Part shown: piece after piece, positions 6,829-15,252 of the stretch | Layout: the number at the start of each line of letters is the position of its first letter | Position numbering within the stretch: the stretch's first letter is position 1 | Source: JALGWA01 sp964604955 | GTDB lineage: Bacteria > Arandabacterota > Arandabacteria > Arandabacterales > JALGWA01 | Direction of reading: 5' to 3' | DNA: 20,333 bases | Assembly (NCBI GenBank): GCA_964604955.1 | Contig: CAZSBE010000051.1 | Span: 1-20,333 of the forward strand | Position numbers and translations under genes: made by a program | Notes under the pieces: generated by a model | What the model was told of the DNA's origin: nothing | What the model saw: only the letters and a program-made list of their open reading frames with translations | Databases searched by the model: none

Positions 6829-9800
6829 TCAGGCGGCAGCCTTCATCTCGGCCTGCTTCTCGCCCCTCTTCCGCCTGTCGTACTGGGCGGCCTGGTGCAT
6901 AAACGCCTCGAGCCTGGTCACCGTGTTGGTCTGCTCCAGCCCGTCGTAGGCCATGTTGAGAAACGGCACATTGTCGAGGTCGCGCACAACGCGCTTCATC
7001 ACTGCGGCGACCACGGTGCCCGGCATGCAGGTAAACGGCATCACGTTGATGATGCCGCTCGCGCCCTTGTCGACGAAGTCGATTGACTTGCCCACGCTCA
7101 ATATGGCCTCTCCCTCGAACGAATCATGGATATACGGAAGGCCGAGGTCAATTACTTCCTCGGTGGTCGGCTCGTGCAGGTTCCGGATGTAATTCTCAAA
7201 GATGGCCGCCATCCGGTGTTCGTCCTTCTTCTGCACCCTGTCCTTTATCCATGTTACGAAGTAGGACTTGTAGTCTTTGTTCGTGAGATTGCCGCGCTTC
7301 CGCGTGAAGTTGGTGTACATGATCCACTCGGTAAACGGCGGAAGCAGGGCTTCGCCCCCCAGCCTCTCTACCTCGTGGACGATATTGTTGTTGCTGAATG
7401 CGTTGGTCCTTACGAACACTTCGCCCACGATGCCTATGAGGGGCCTGCGGACGCTGTCGTCGATAGGGATGGCATGTATATTGTTCCTGATCTCGGCCAG
7501 CACGTCGAAGATGTCTTCATCATTCAAGATGCCAACGCATAACCTGTCAACGCTTTCCCAGAAGACCCGTTCGTGCTCGCCCGCTTTGAGCTCATAAGGT
7601 CTCCGCTCCATCGTCATCTTGAGGAGGAAGTCTACGGCCAGGAGGCCGCGCCAGGCGGTCCGGTCGAAGTTCTTGGCGACTTCCCCGAGCTCATTGTAGA
7701 AAGACCTGCCCTGGTTGGGCGAAATCACCGGCACACGCTCGAGGCCGAGTTCCTTCAGCACAAGCCTGTGGAGCTTGTTGTACTGGCCGAACCTGCAGGG
7801 GCCCGAGCCCGAAGGCATGAAGAACGCAGAATGGTCGGGGTCGAAGCCGGGCTCTTTGGTCTTCTTGACCATGTCCCCGGTGGTTACTATGCACGGATAG
7901 CACTCCTTGCCCGAAGTGAACTGCCTCCCGTAGACGAGCGTTTCGCTGTCCGACTCTGGCAGAACCTCGGCAGGTATGCCGGCGCGGGTAAAAGCGGCCG
8001 CGAAGGGGTAGGCATGCGGCGACATGTTGGGAATGTAGAGCTTGCGCTTCCTGCCCTCGCCCGTCGTGGTCAGCCTGTCGCGGTCATCCACCACGGTGAC
8101 GTCTTCGTGCACTTCAGTCACTCTTGCATGCTCGATGCTGTCGAGGAAAGCCTCGCAACGCGTGATGGCGCCGACGTCCGCACTGTGTTCGTCGATCTCG
8201 ATGCCCAAATAGGGCTTGCCCCTCATCGCCTCCCGGAAGAACCTCAGGAGAAAAGAATCCGGGCCGCAGCCGAAGTTGGTGATGTAAACCGCGAAGAGCC
8301 GCTTGTCCTGCCTGATGATCTCGGCGGCGGCCATGATCTTCTGGCCGTACCGCCAGTACATGTTCTCCCACTCATCGGCCAGGTTGACCTTGTCGAGCGG
8401 AAGGAAGTCCATCGGTATGGGGAGCGCGCCCATGTCACGGAGTTTCTTGGGGAGGTTCAGGTTGACGCCATTGTCGCAGCCGTTATAGGGACGGCTGACT
8501 ATTACGAAACCCCTCTGGTCCTCACCGAGACCGGCGAGCACTTCCTGGCCGCGCTTCTTGAGCGAGGCATAGAACATGTCCTGTGATTCGAGCGCCGCAT
8601 CGACGGCCTTCCGGACCTGGGAACCGGACTTGCCGAGCTCCCGGCCGACTTCTTCAAGGCTCCTGGTGATTTCCTTCTTGCCGCGCGCCAGGTAGACCTT
8701 GGGGTCGAGGACCTTGACGCCGTGGGCGGCATAGTCAAACGCCGACGGCGACATGTACGGCATGGTCTGCGCATAAGGGCACGCGAAACTCTGCTCTATC
8801 GACGGGTTCCTGTGCTTCATGTTGATGACGCTCGGCAGGAAGATGTAGTCGACTCCCTTGTCGAGAAGGTTCTTGATGTGGCCGTGCCCGACCTTGACCG
8901 GGAAGCAGGTCTCCGCCGGGACTTCCTCCACGCCCGCGTGGATGATTCGCTTGTTGGTCTTGTCCGAGAGCACGGGATCGATCCCCAGATGCGCGAAGAA
9001 CGCGTGCCACAGCGGATAGAGTTCGTGGAAGAGAAGCAGCCTCGGAATCCCGACTTTCCTCTCGTCCTTCTCGACCTCGGGGCCCGGCTTGACGTACAGC
9101 GTCGTGAGCATCTTCTCGCGCTCGCCGAACAGGTCCGGCACGCCCTCGGCCTTCGAGGCCTTCTTGTCCACGTCGTATTTCTCGCAGCGCGAGCCGTAGT
9201 AGAGCGGTCTCTCGCCCTCTACGAGGACCTTCCTGACCTCGCAGATGTTGGGACAGTCATGGCATTCGAAACTCGTGATCTCGTACTTCTTCTTACTCAG
9301 GTCGAAGCCCTTGAATGTGCTCTTGCCGTCAGTCGCAGCTTCGAGCGCCAGAACGGCGGCGCCGATGGCGCCTGTTACGTCGTGATGCTCGGGGACGGTT
9401 ATGGGCTTGCCCGTCACGGCCTCGAAGGCCGCCACAACCGCGTCATTTGCGGCCGTGCCGCCCTGGAAGAATATGTTCTCCCCCACCCTCTTCCCGGCCA
9501 CGACTTTGTTGAGGTAGTTGTAAACGATGGAGTAACCCAGGCCGGCGATGAGGTCGTCCCTCTCGGCGCCCTTCTGCTGGTGATGCACGAGGTCAGACTC
9601 CATGAAGACGGTGCACCTCTCGCCCAGCCTCACGGGATTTTCCGCGCCCAGGGCCAGTTCGCCGAACTGCTGCTTGATATTGATGCCGAGCTTCTCGGCC
9701 TGCTCTTCGAGGAACGAACCCGTGCCCGCCGCGCAGACCTTGTTCATCTCGAAGTCGACGATGGCGCCGTTCTCCAGGCTGATGTACTTGGAGTCCTGGC

Positions 9801-11124
9801 CGCCGATTTCGAATATGGTATCCACTGTGGGGTCGACGTCGGCAGCCCCCCTGGCCTGGCACGTGATCTCGTTCCGCACCAGGTCTGCGCCCACGAAGTC
9901 GCCGATGAGGTAACGGCCAGAACCCGTGGTGCAGACGCCGCAGACCTCAACAAGGTCGGCTACTTCCGATCCCACCTCTTCGAGTCCCTGCCTCACGGCC
10001 TCTATGGGCCTGCCGGCGGTCATGAGGTATCGCCGCGACAGCACGCGCTTGCTTTCATCTATGGCCACCACGTTGGTGCTTATCGAGCCTATGTCGATCC
10101 CCAGGTATGCTTTCACCTTCTCCGCGGGCCTGTGAACGGTCTTCTCCCCGCGGTTCTTATAGCACCTCTCCGGCGGAAGGTTGAGCTGCGGCAGCCCTTC
10201 TCCAAGCCCGGCATGCCTCTCGATATGTTCTTCAAGCGACCTGAGGTCGACCGCGGAGGTCAGCCCCTCGCCCTTCTCCATCGCCGCGAGCGCCGAGCCG
10301 ATGGCGCCCATGGAGGCGTAATGCTCGGGAATGATGAGCTCGCCCGGCTCCAGGCCCAGCACCTCCGTAAACGCCCTGACCATACCCTTGTTGGCGGCCA
10401 CGCCGCCCTGGAACGAAATGGGCTTGGTGAACTGCTTGCCCTTGGCGATGGACGATTTGAAATTGCGGGCCATGGCGAAACACAGCCCCGCAACAATGTC
10501 GTAGTCGGGCGTGGCCTGCTGCTGCAGGTGAATCATGTCGGTCTTGGCGAACACGCTGCACCTGCCGGCCATTCTCGGGGGATTCTCCGACTTCAGGGTC
10601 ATCTCGCCGAACTCCTCGATGCTGACCCTGAGCCGGCTCGCCTGCTGGTCGAGGAAAGAGCCCGTGCCCGCGGCACAGATGGTGTTCATGGCGAAGTCGC
10701 GGATGACCATGGTGCCGAGCTCCTCATCGCGGCTGAGGAGGATGAGTTTGGAGTCCTCTCCGCCGATCTCGATGACGGTCCTCACCTCGGGATGGGACTT
10801 CTCCATGGACTTGGACTGTGCTATGATCTCGTTTACGAATGTCCCGCCTATGACCTCAGACAGGATGCTCCCGCCCGAGCCGGTCATGCCGATCACCTTT
10901 ATCTTACCCGCCGGGTAGCGCTTGAAGATGTCCTGGAGCACCTCGAGTGCGGTCTCCATCGCCTGGCCCCTGGTCCGGGTATAACGTTCCTCGAGTACTC
11001 TCCCCTCCGGAGAGAGAACGACCGAGTTGAGACTCACGGAGCCCAGGTCCAGTCCCAGCGCGTACCAGTCACCTCCCGGATTCCTGGCCGGCCCGTTCGA
11101 GCTCCCTCTCTTGCCGTCTGACAT
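6829..11124 (-). CDS. Fused acyl-CoA dehydratase activase-like protein (two BcrAD/HgdC ATPases + DUF2229/HgdB-like)
   Basis: Relatives of HgdC use ATP to inject an electron into 2-hydroxyacyl-CoA dehydratases. In this 1431-residue chain two ASKHA ATPase repeats occur in tandem, about 20-285 and 338-597, each with an LGLDLGS/LGIDIGS phosphate loop and an IGGxDSK motif. Each also has the [4Fe-4S] cysteine pair of HgdC: C150 (CAAGTGSF) with C189, and C464 (CAAGTGSF) with C504. A linker with C621-x2-C624-x3-C628 leads to a DUF2229/HgdB-like region holding C740, C782, C883 and C953. A second HgdB-like half has C1075-x2-C1078, C1110 and C1366. Start ATG has AGGAGG nine bases upstream; the ATG overlaps the stop of the GH57 gene (TGATG), implying coupled translation. 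The physiological substrate of such fusions is unknown; a double-cubane-cluster-type reductase is an alternative to a dehydratase activator. Confidence 0.9.
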   Translation of the reverse strand: MSDGKRGSSNGPARNPGGDWYALGLDLGSVSLNSVVLSPEGRVLEERYTRTRGQAMETALEVLQDIFKRYPAGKIKVIGMTGSGGSILSEVIGGTFVNEIIAQSKSMEKSHPEVRTVIEIGGEDSKLILLSRDEELGTMVIRDFAMNTICAAGTGSFLDQQASRLRVSIEEFGEMTLKSENPPRMAGRCSVFAKTDMIHLQQQATPDYDIVAGLCFAMARNFKSSIAKGKQFTKPISFQGGVAANKGMVRAFTEVLGLEPGELIIPEHYASMGAIGSALAAMEKGEGLTSAVDLRSLEEHIERHAGLGEGLPQLNLPPERCYKNRGEKTVHRPAEKVKAYLGIDIGSISTNVVAIDESKRVLSRRYLMTAGRPIEAVRQGLEEVGSEVADLVEVCGVCTTGSGRYLIGDFVGADLVRNEITCQARGAADVDPTVDTIFEIGGQDSKYISLENGAIVDFEMNKVCAAGTGSFLEEQAEKLGINIKQQFGELALGAENPVRLGERCTVFMESDLVHHQQKGAERDDLIAGLGYSIVYNYLNKVVAGKRVGENIFFQGGTAANDAVVAAFEAVTGKPITVPEHHDVTGAIGAAVLALEAATDGKSTFKGFDLSKKKYEITSFECHDCPNICEVRKVLVEGERPLYYGSRCEKYDVDKKASKAEGVPDLFGEREKMLTTLYVKPGPEVEKDERKVGIPRLLLFHELYPLWHAFFAHLGIDPVLSDKTNKRIIHAGVEEVPAETCFPVKVGHGHIKNLLDKGVDYIFLPSVINMKHRNPSIEQSFACPYAQTMPYMSPSAFDYAAHGVKVLDPKVYLARGKKEITRSLEEVGRELGKSGSQVRKAVDAALESQDMFYASLKKRGQEVLAGLGEDQRGFVIVSRPYNGCDNGVNLNLPKKLRDMGALPIPMDFLPLDKVNLADEWENMYWRYGQKIMAAAEIIRQDKRLFAVYITNFGCGPDSFLLRFFREAMRGKPYLGIEIDEHSADVGAITRCEAFLDSIEHARVTEVHEDVTVVDDRDRLTTTGEGRKRKLYIPNMSPHAYPFAAAFTRAGIPAEVLPESDSETLVYGRQFTSGKECYPCIVTTGDMVKKTKEPGFDPDHSAFFMPSGSGPCRFGQYNKLHRLVLKELGLERVPVISPNQGRSFYNELGEVAKNFDRTAWRGLLAVDFLLKMTMERRPYELKAGEHERVFWESVDRLCVGILNDEDIFDVLAEIRNNIHAIPIDDSVRRPLIGIVGEVFVRTNAFSNNNIVHEVERLGGEALLPPFTEWIMYTNFTRKRGNLTNKDYKSYFVTWIKDRVQKKDEHRMAAIFENYIRNLHEPTTEEVIDLGLPYIHDSFEGEAILSVGKSIDFVDKGASGIINVMPFTCMPGTVVAAVMKRVVRDLDNVPFLNMAYDGLEQTNTVTRLEAFMHQAAQYDRRKRGEKQAEMKAAA

Positions 11125-12767
11125 CAGGTTGTACCTCCTGCTGCACTAGTGGGCTTTGCCGTATCTGGTGAAAAACCGTCGGCATAAACGCGATAGTCAA
11201 TCTCGGGGAAGATGTTGTCCTTACTTTCTACATCATTGAGCCAGTCTATGTCAATGGTTCCCTGCCTGATATCCTCGTATAGTTTCGCAAAACGGGTGAT
11301 ATGGCCCCTTGTGCGCCCGACCGCATACTGGACCGCAGTGCCCGTTTTCATAATAAACGCCCAGTCGCTCGATTGCGCAAGCAGAACCTCGCGGGCGGCC
11401 TGGTTGAGCGCCCTCTCCTTCAAGAGGTCACCGCCGCTCCCCATGTTCGCAAGCTCCACCATGTTCGCTGCCGCGCTATGCAGATGCCTGTATATCCAGT
11501 CATTGGAAGGCCCCAGCCAGACCTCGTTATAGCCCTTGTAACCCCAGCTCGACATCGACGGCGTCGCAACCTGGTTCCGGGGGTTGGCAGCCAGGTACTC
11601 GCTGGGCGTGGTGAGCTCGAGCGCATCCTGGTCGTACGCGCACTTCCTTATAAGGAAGTCCATCCACGAGACGCCCTCGAACCACCAGTGGCCGAAGAGC
11701 TCGGCATCGTAGGGCGCGACTATCAGGGGCGGCCGCCCCAGCACTCCCAACAGGTGCTCCATCTGGCGCCCGCGGTTGAACATGAAGTTCCCCGCATGCT
11801 CGGCCGCTTTCTCAAGCGCCTTCTCCGGCTCGTAGAGCTCCTTATTGTCGCCGGGCCCGGTTATCCTGTAGTACTTTATGCCTGTATGCACCCTGATGCC
11901 GTCACCATGGAGATAGGGCCTGATGTACTCATGGTCCAGGTCGAAGCCGATGTCGCGATAGAAGTCGCGGTACCAGTAATCGCCCGGGTAGCCCTCCCTT
12001 GCGCTCCATACCTGCTTGGAGGATTCCATGTCGCGCCCGAAGGCCGCGACGCCCGACGGGCAGTAGATGGGCGCGAATACGCCGTAGCGCGGCCGCGGAG
12101 TCGCGTGCAGGACCCCGTGCGTGTCGGTGAAAAAATACCGTATGCCGGATTCCCTGAGGACTTCGTCGACGCCCGGCGCGTAACCGCACTCGGGAAGCCA
12201 GATGCCCTTGGGGCGAACGCCAAAGTTGCGGGCATGCTGGGCGCAGCCTATCTCGATCTGGGCCCGCACGGCGTTGCGGTTCATCTCCATAAGCGGAAGG
12301 TAACCGTGCGTGGCGGCGCATGTCATTATCTCTACATGCCCTTTGGCGGCGAGTTTCCGGAACGCGCCCACCAGGTCCCTCGAGTACTTCTCGGTATACG
12401 CCCTCCGCGTGTCTTCGAAGAACCAGTGATACATGAGGGCCAGCCGGTTGAGGCGCGAATCCCAGCGCGTCCTCTCGACTTCCCTGGCGGCGAGCTCCAC
12501 CAGGCCGTTAAGGCGCCTGAGGTAGCGCTCCTGAAGCGACCAGTCATTGAGCATGGCGATCAGCGTCGGGCTCAGGGACATGGCGATTCCGTACGGTACG
12601 CCGTCCTCTTCCAACTTCTCAAATATCTTTAGAAAAGGGATGTAAGTCTCTGTTATTGCTTCAAATAGCCAATCTTCCTCAAGGAAAGTGTCATACTCGG
12701 GATGGCGCACGAAAGGAAGATGCGCGTGCAGAACAAGACAAAGATAACCCTTTGGACTTTCGCTCAT
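11124..12767 (-). CDS. GH57 alpha-1,4-glucan branching enzyme-like protein
   Basis: Cytosolic glycoside hydrolase family 57 enzyme, expected to cut an alpha-1,4-glucan and rejoin it as an alpha-1,6 branch during glycogen synthesis. The 547-residue length is close to the Thermus thermophilus GH57 branching enzyme (about 520). Visible motifs are HAHLPFVRHPE (14-24), CAATHGYLPL (150-159), the nucleophile region WLPECGY with E193, and the acid region APYDAELFGHWW with D354, plus the C-terminal helical domain typical of this subfamily. The ATG at 12767 is chosen because the product then begins just before the first conserved beta strand; GAAGG lies five bases upstream and the previous stop is 19 bases away. 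The stop codon overlaps the next start. It is the middle gene of the DUF4912-GH57-activase operon. Assignment to the branching-enzyme subfamily rather than amylase rests on the motifs. Confidence 0.9.
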   Translation of the reverse strand: MSESPKGYLCLVLHAHLPFVRHPEYDTFLEEDWLFEAITETYIPFLKIFEKLEEDGVPYGIAMSLSPTLIAMLNDWSLQERYLRRLNGLVELAAREVERTRWDSRLNRLALMYHWFFEDTRRAYTEKYSRDLVGAFRKLAAKGHVEIMTCAATHGYLPLMEMNRNAVRAQIEIGCAQHARNFGVRPKGIWLPECGYAPGVDEVLRESGIRYFFTDTHGVLHATPRPRYGVFAPIYCPSGVAAFGRDMESSKQVWSAREGYPGDYWYRDFYRDIGFDLDHEYIRPYLHGDGIRVHTGIKYYRITGPGDNKELYEPEKALEKAAEHAGNFMFNRGRQMEHLLGVLGRPPLIVAPYDAELFGHWWFEGVSWMDFLIRKCAYDQDALELTTPSEYLAANPRNQVATPSMSSWGYKGYNEVWLGPSNDWIYRHLHSAAANMVELANMGSGGDLLKERALNQAAREVLLAQSSDWAFIMKTGTAVQYAVGRTRGHITRFAKLYEDIRQGTIDIDWLNDVESKDNIFPEIDYRVYADGFSPDTAKPTSAAGGTT

Positions 12768-12786
12768 ACGGCCTTCCGAGTGGTGA

Positions 12787-13926
12787 TCAGTTCTTTCTGT
12801 CGGTACTCTTCTCAACGGTCGAGGTTATGGTAATCTCGTCTACGCCATCGGCCGACTCGGCGGTCGCCGGAACTACCTGCACCCCGTCGGGCAGCGCGAA
12901 GCGCAGGCTGAATGTCCCGTCCGGCCTCAGATTAACCGGTCTTCCCTGTACGGTGACCTTCGCATCGGGCTCCGTCGCCCCGTACACGATGAGCTCCGTA
13001 CCGACTCTGAACCAGAATCCGCGGCCCCTCTCGACCCTGCCGATCCCCGGACTGGAAACCGCCATGCTGCCCGGCGCGCCCGAGCTGACCCCGGCAGCGA
13101 GCACCCTCTCGATGAGCTCCTTGAGCTCGACCGAGCTGGCCCCCGAGTCGAAGGTGAAGCCCCCCGAGAGGGCATATATCTTATCGAATTCCCAGTCGGG
13201 AACCATGTACTCCTCGTCTTCAGTGCTGTCAGACGGCAGGTCGCGCGGTGTGGTGGCCTTGTTCGACCTCGCGAGCACGACGAAGCGCCCGGACGGCGAT
13301 AGGAGGCCTACATCCACGCAGTAGGTCCTGGCCGGCGCCGGCACGTTTATATACCAGTTGCTGGCCCCGCCGCCAACCTCTATGTCGAAGTGCGAATATG
13401 CGTTGCCGCCGTCGAAATCGAGTCCCGTGACGTCATAGACCCTCAGGACGGTACGGACCCCGTCCCACTCATCGCCAAAAGCGACCTTGGCCTCCCTGAG
13501 GGATTGTTTGGAGATATCCCAGTAAACGTGAATCCAGTAGGGATCGCGCACCAGGAGAACGATCTTGTCATCCGCGTGCGGCAGCGGGGGTTCCTTGAGC
13601 TGCGCCGGGGCGGGCCGGCGCTCCGGGGCCTTTGGAGGCTCGGGCGCGGTGGGCGCCTTGGCCTCGAACTTGGCGTGCTGTACCGCGGCCTGCTGCTCGC
13701 GCCAGCTTTTGCGGACCAGGTCTTTTTCTCTTACCGGCTTCCGGCGCCGCTCCCTGCCGGGCGGCGGACCCTCTTCCTCGACCTCCCTGGCCGGAGGAGC
13801 GTTGTTGTTTAGAATCGCCCGTGCGAGCTCGGTCTTGGTCATTCGCGTTCGACCCTTGATGTCGAGCTCGGCGGCCATCTCCAGGAGTGCCGCCCTGGTA
13901 TGCAAGAGTAGGTCCTTCTTCTTCAT
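12787..13926 (-). CDS. DUF4912 protein with N-terminal Rho-N/SAP-like domain
   Basis: The molecular function of the family is unknown; members are often found beside GH57 glucan enzymes. In the 379-residue product, residues about 5-40 (LLLHTRAALLEMAAELDI...MTKTELARAI) resemble a Rho-N/SAP helix-extended-loop-helix, usually nucleic-acid-binding. Residues 45-115 are a charged, proline-rich, low-complexity linker. About 118-225 is the DUF4912 beta domain with RDPYWIHVYWDIS, and about 300-365 is a small beta domain (FWFRVGTELIVYG...LRPDGTFSLRF) like an Ig/carbohydrate-binding fold. Four in-frame starts crowd 13926-13977. ATG 13926 (M-K-K-K) has a GGTGAT-like site just upstream; ATG 13938 is almost as good, and the TTG at 13977 has none. 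First gene of the operon, with a strong predicted promoter at 14011-14039. Confidence 0.85.
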   Translation of the reverse strand: MKKKDLLLHTRAALLEMAAELDIKGRTRMTKTELARAILNNNAPPAREVEEEGPPPGRERRRKPVREKDLVRKSWREQQAAVQHAKFEAKAPTAPEPPKAPERRPAPAQLKEPPLPHADDKIVLLVRDPYWIHVYWDISKQSLREAKVAFGDEWDGVRTVLRVYDVTGLDFDGGNAYSHFDIEVGGGASNWYINVPAPARTYCVDVGLLSPSGRFVVLARSNKATTPRDLPSDSTEDEEYMVPDWEFDKIYALSGGFTFDSGASSVELKELIERVLAAGVSSGAPGSMAVSSPGIGRVERGRGFWFRVGTELIVYGATEPDAKVTVQGRPVNLRPDGTFSLRFALPDGVQVVPATAESADGVDEITITSTVEKSTDRKN

Positions 13927-14010
13927 TACCATCACCATCCCGCAGGCTGTAATGCGCCCTTTTTCAAATGCCCGCAAGCCGGCTTCATATCACCGGCCGG
14001 GAGCAACCTT

Positions 14011-14039
14011 ATTGTAAGTCGCACCTATGGGCTTGGCAA
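14011..14039 (-). promoter_or_regulatory. Promoter of the DUF4912-GH57-activase operon
   Basis: On the minus strand TTGCCA (14039-14034; five of six) and TACAAT (14016-14011; five of six) are separated by 17 bases. Start is predicted near 14004, about 78 bases before the ATG. Its -35 box overlaps the -35 box of the opposing promoter. A separate perfect TATAAT (14050-14045, minus) lies further upstream but has no good -35. Confidence 0.6.
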
Positions 14040-14061
14040 ACGAAATTATAGGTGATATGCT
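14033..14061 (+). promoter_or_regulatory. Promoter of the NDT-like gene
   Basis: TTGGCA (14033-14038; five of six) is followed after 17 bases by TATGCT (14056-14061; four of six). Start is predicted near 14068, leaving a leader of about 25 bases that consists largely of the ribosome-binding region GGGAGGGGG. The -35 hexamer shares five bases with the -35 of the divergent operon promoter. Confidence 0.55.
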
Positions 14062-14091
14062 CCCCTCACCAGTTTTCCAGGGAGGGGGCAA

Positions 14092-14514
14092 ATGAGGGTC
14101 TTTATCTGCGGAATCATACAGGGTTCGCATACCGGCCGCGGCATCCACGCCCAGACCTACAGGAAGCGCCTGGGCCGGATCATAAACCGCCACTACCCGC
14201 GCGCGGAGGTCTACTGCCCGGTGGACCTCCATCCCGAGTCGCCGCGCTACGATGACGAGAAGGCGTTCCGGGTCTTCGAGGAGTCCCTGGAGGCAGCCAG
14301 GAAGAGCGACCTCCTCATTGCCTACGTCCCCGAGGCCAGCATGGGAAGCGCCATCGAGATGTGGGAAGCCAGGAGAGCCGGCGTCAAGGTGCTGAGCATA
14401 TCGACCCTCGCCCATAACTGGGTTGTGAAATACGTCTCCGACAGGATGGTATCGAGCCTGGATGAGTTCGAGAGGCTGCTCGCCTCGGGCGAGCTCGGCG
14501 AGTACTTCCGGTAG
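14092..14514 (+). CDS. Nucleoside 2-deoxyribosyltransferase-like small protein
   Basis: Soluble 140-residue protein with the Rossmann-like NDT/DUF4406-type fold. Family members cleave N-glycosidic bonds of nucleosides or nucleotides or bind such ligands. The protein opens with a beta strand and glycine-rich turn (MRVFICGIIQG), has a central SDLLIAYVPEASMGSAIEMWEA block with the candidate catalytic E89, and ends in a predicted helix. The first loop has H13-T-G-R-G where classical enzymes have a nucleobase-contacting region, so substrate choice cannot be inferred. GGAGGG sits five to ten bases before the ATG. It is divergent from the DUF4912 operon and convergent with the methyltransferase gene, 31 bases apart. 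A non-catalytic nucleotide-sensing role is possible. Confidence 0.65.
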   Translation: MRVFICGIIQGSHTGRGIHAQTYRKRLGRIINRHYPRAEVYCPVDLHPESPRYDDEKAFRVFEESLEAARKSDLLIAYVPEASMGSAIEMWEARRAGVKVLSISTLAHNWVVKYVSDRMVSSLDEFERLLASGELGEYFR

Positions 14515-14545
14515 GGGCCGGCGCCCGCGCGCGCGAGCCCCTCTG

Positions 14546-15223
14546 TCAGCCCCGCTGTTTGAGAAGTTCGCAGAACACGCTCGACTCGTCGACTTCGGTG
14601 ATGCTGCACCCCACGCCGGCCCGCCCGCACAGCGCCCGGAATTCACCATCCCCCATCGCCCCGGCGCGGAAACCGTCCTTGCAGACGATCACGCCGCCAC
14701 CGGTGGCCTCGTAGTCGATCTCACCGACCAGTCCCTGCTCTGCCTGAAGCTCGAACCACCGGAGGCGGTGAATCCAGAACTTGTCCGAGTAACTCGAGAA
14801 CATAACGCGCCCTCCCGGGCTCGCGACGCGGAGCGCCTCTTTCATCAGCGCGAGCGGGTCCACGCCGAATGCGCATATTCCGTTCTGGACGCAGACGACC
14901 AGGTCGAACTCATCGTCCCCGAACCCGAGATCGGCGGCGTCCATCTTCAGAAACTCGCATCGCCCTCCCTCCCGGACCTCTGATCTGGCGAGATCTACAC
15001 TCGCGCCGGCCGTATCTATGCCTACGACCCGGCCGGCGATCTTCGCGATCTCGAAGGTCACCCTGCCGTATCCGCAGCCGAGCTCCAGTACCGAATCTCC
15101 CGGGCCGGTCAGTGAGAGCACGTGCCGGATCTCGGCTCTGAGGTACTGCTCAACCCTCGGAGGGGCGATCTCGTAGCAGCGCCGAAGGCGCTCTCCTGCA
15201 AGCTTCTCCGAGTAGTATCCCAT
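14546..15223 (-). CDS. Class I SAM-dependent methyltransferase
   Basis: Rossmann-fold methyltransferase of 225 residues, cytosolic (no signal). Motif I is VLELGCGYGR (about 45-54); the motif II acidic residue is D70 in VVGIDTAGAS; then DAADLGFGDDEFDLVVC (near 95-111) and a motif with ALMKEALRVASPGGRVMFS follow, the normal order of the Methyltransf_11/25 group. The substrate is not readable; the closest generic class is small-molecule methyltransferases. Last gene of a three-gene minus-strand operon, starting 29 bases after the stop of the sugar-isomerase-like gene. GAGGG lies 7-8 bases before the ATG. Confidence 0.85.
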   Translation of the reverse strand: MGYYSEKLAGERLRRCYEIAPPRVEQYLRAEIRHVLSLTGPGDSVLELGCGYGRVTFEIAKIAGRVVGIDTAGASVDLARSEVREGGRCEFLKMDAADLGFGDDEFDLVVCVQNGICAFGVDPLALMKEALRVASPGGRVMFSSYSDKFWIHRLRWFELQAEQGLVGEIDYEATGGGVIVCKDGFRAGAMGDGEFRALCGRAGVGCSITEVDESSVFCELLKQRG

Positions 15224-15252
15224 GTCCTTACCCTCTGTCCCCCGAATCGGGC

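Noticed and set aside
8722..11121. 799-codon open frame on the plus strand opposite the activase-like gene
   Set aside because: Its repetitive Val/Leu/Arg/Asp-rich composition is typical of a shadow frame; the minus-strand protein has intact family motifs throughout.
11301..12632. 443-codon plus-strand frame opposite GH57
   Set aside because: Shadow of the GH57 coding frame, with no motif or start signal.
14514..14541. GGGGC...GCCCC hairpin with an alternating CG run between convergent genes
   Set aside because: The stem is only five pairs plus imperfect CG pairing and has no T-run on either strand, so I do not call it a terminator or a Z-DNA element.
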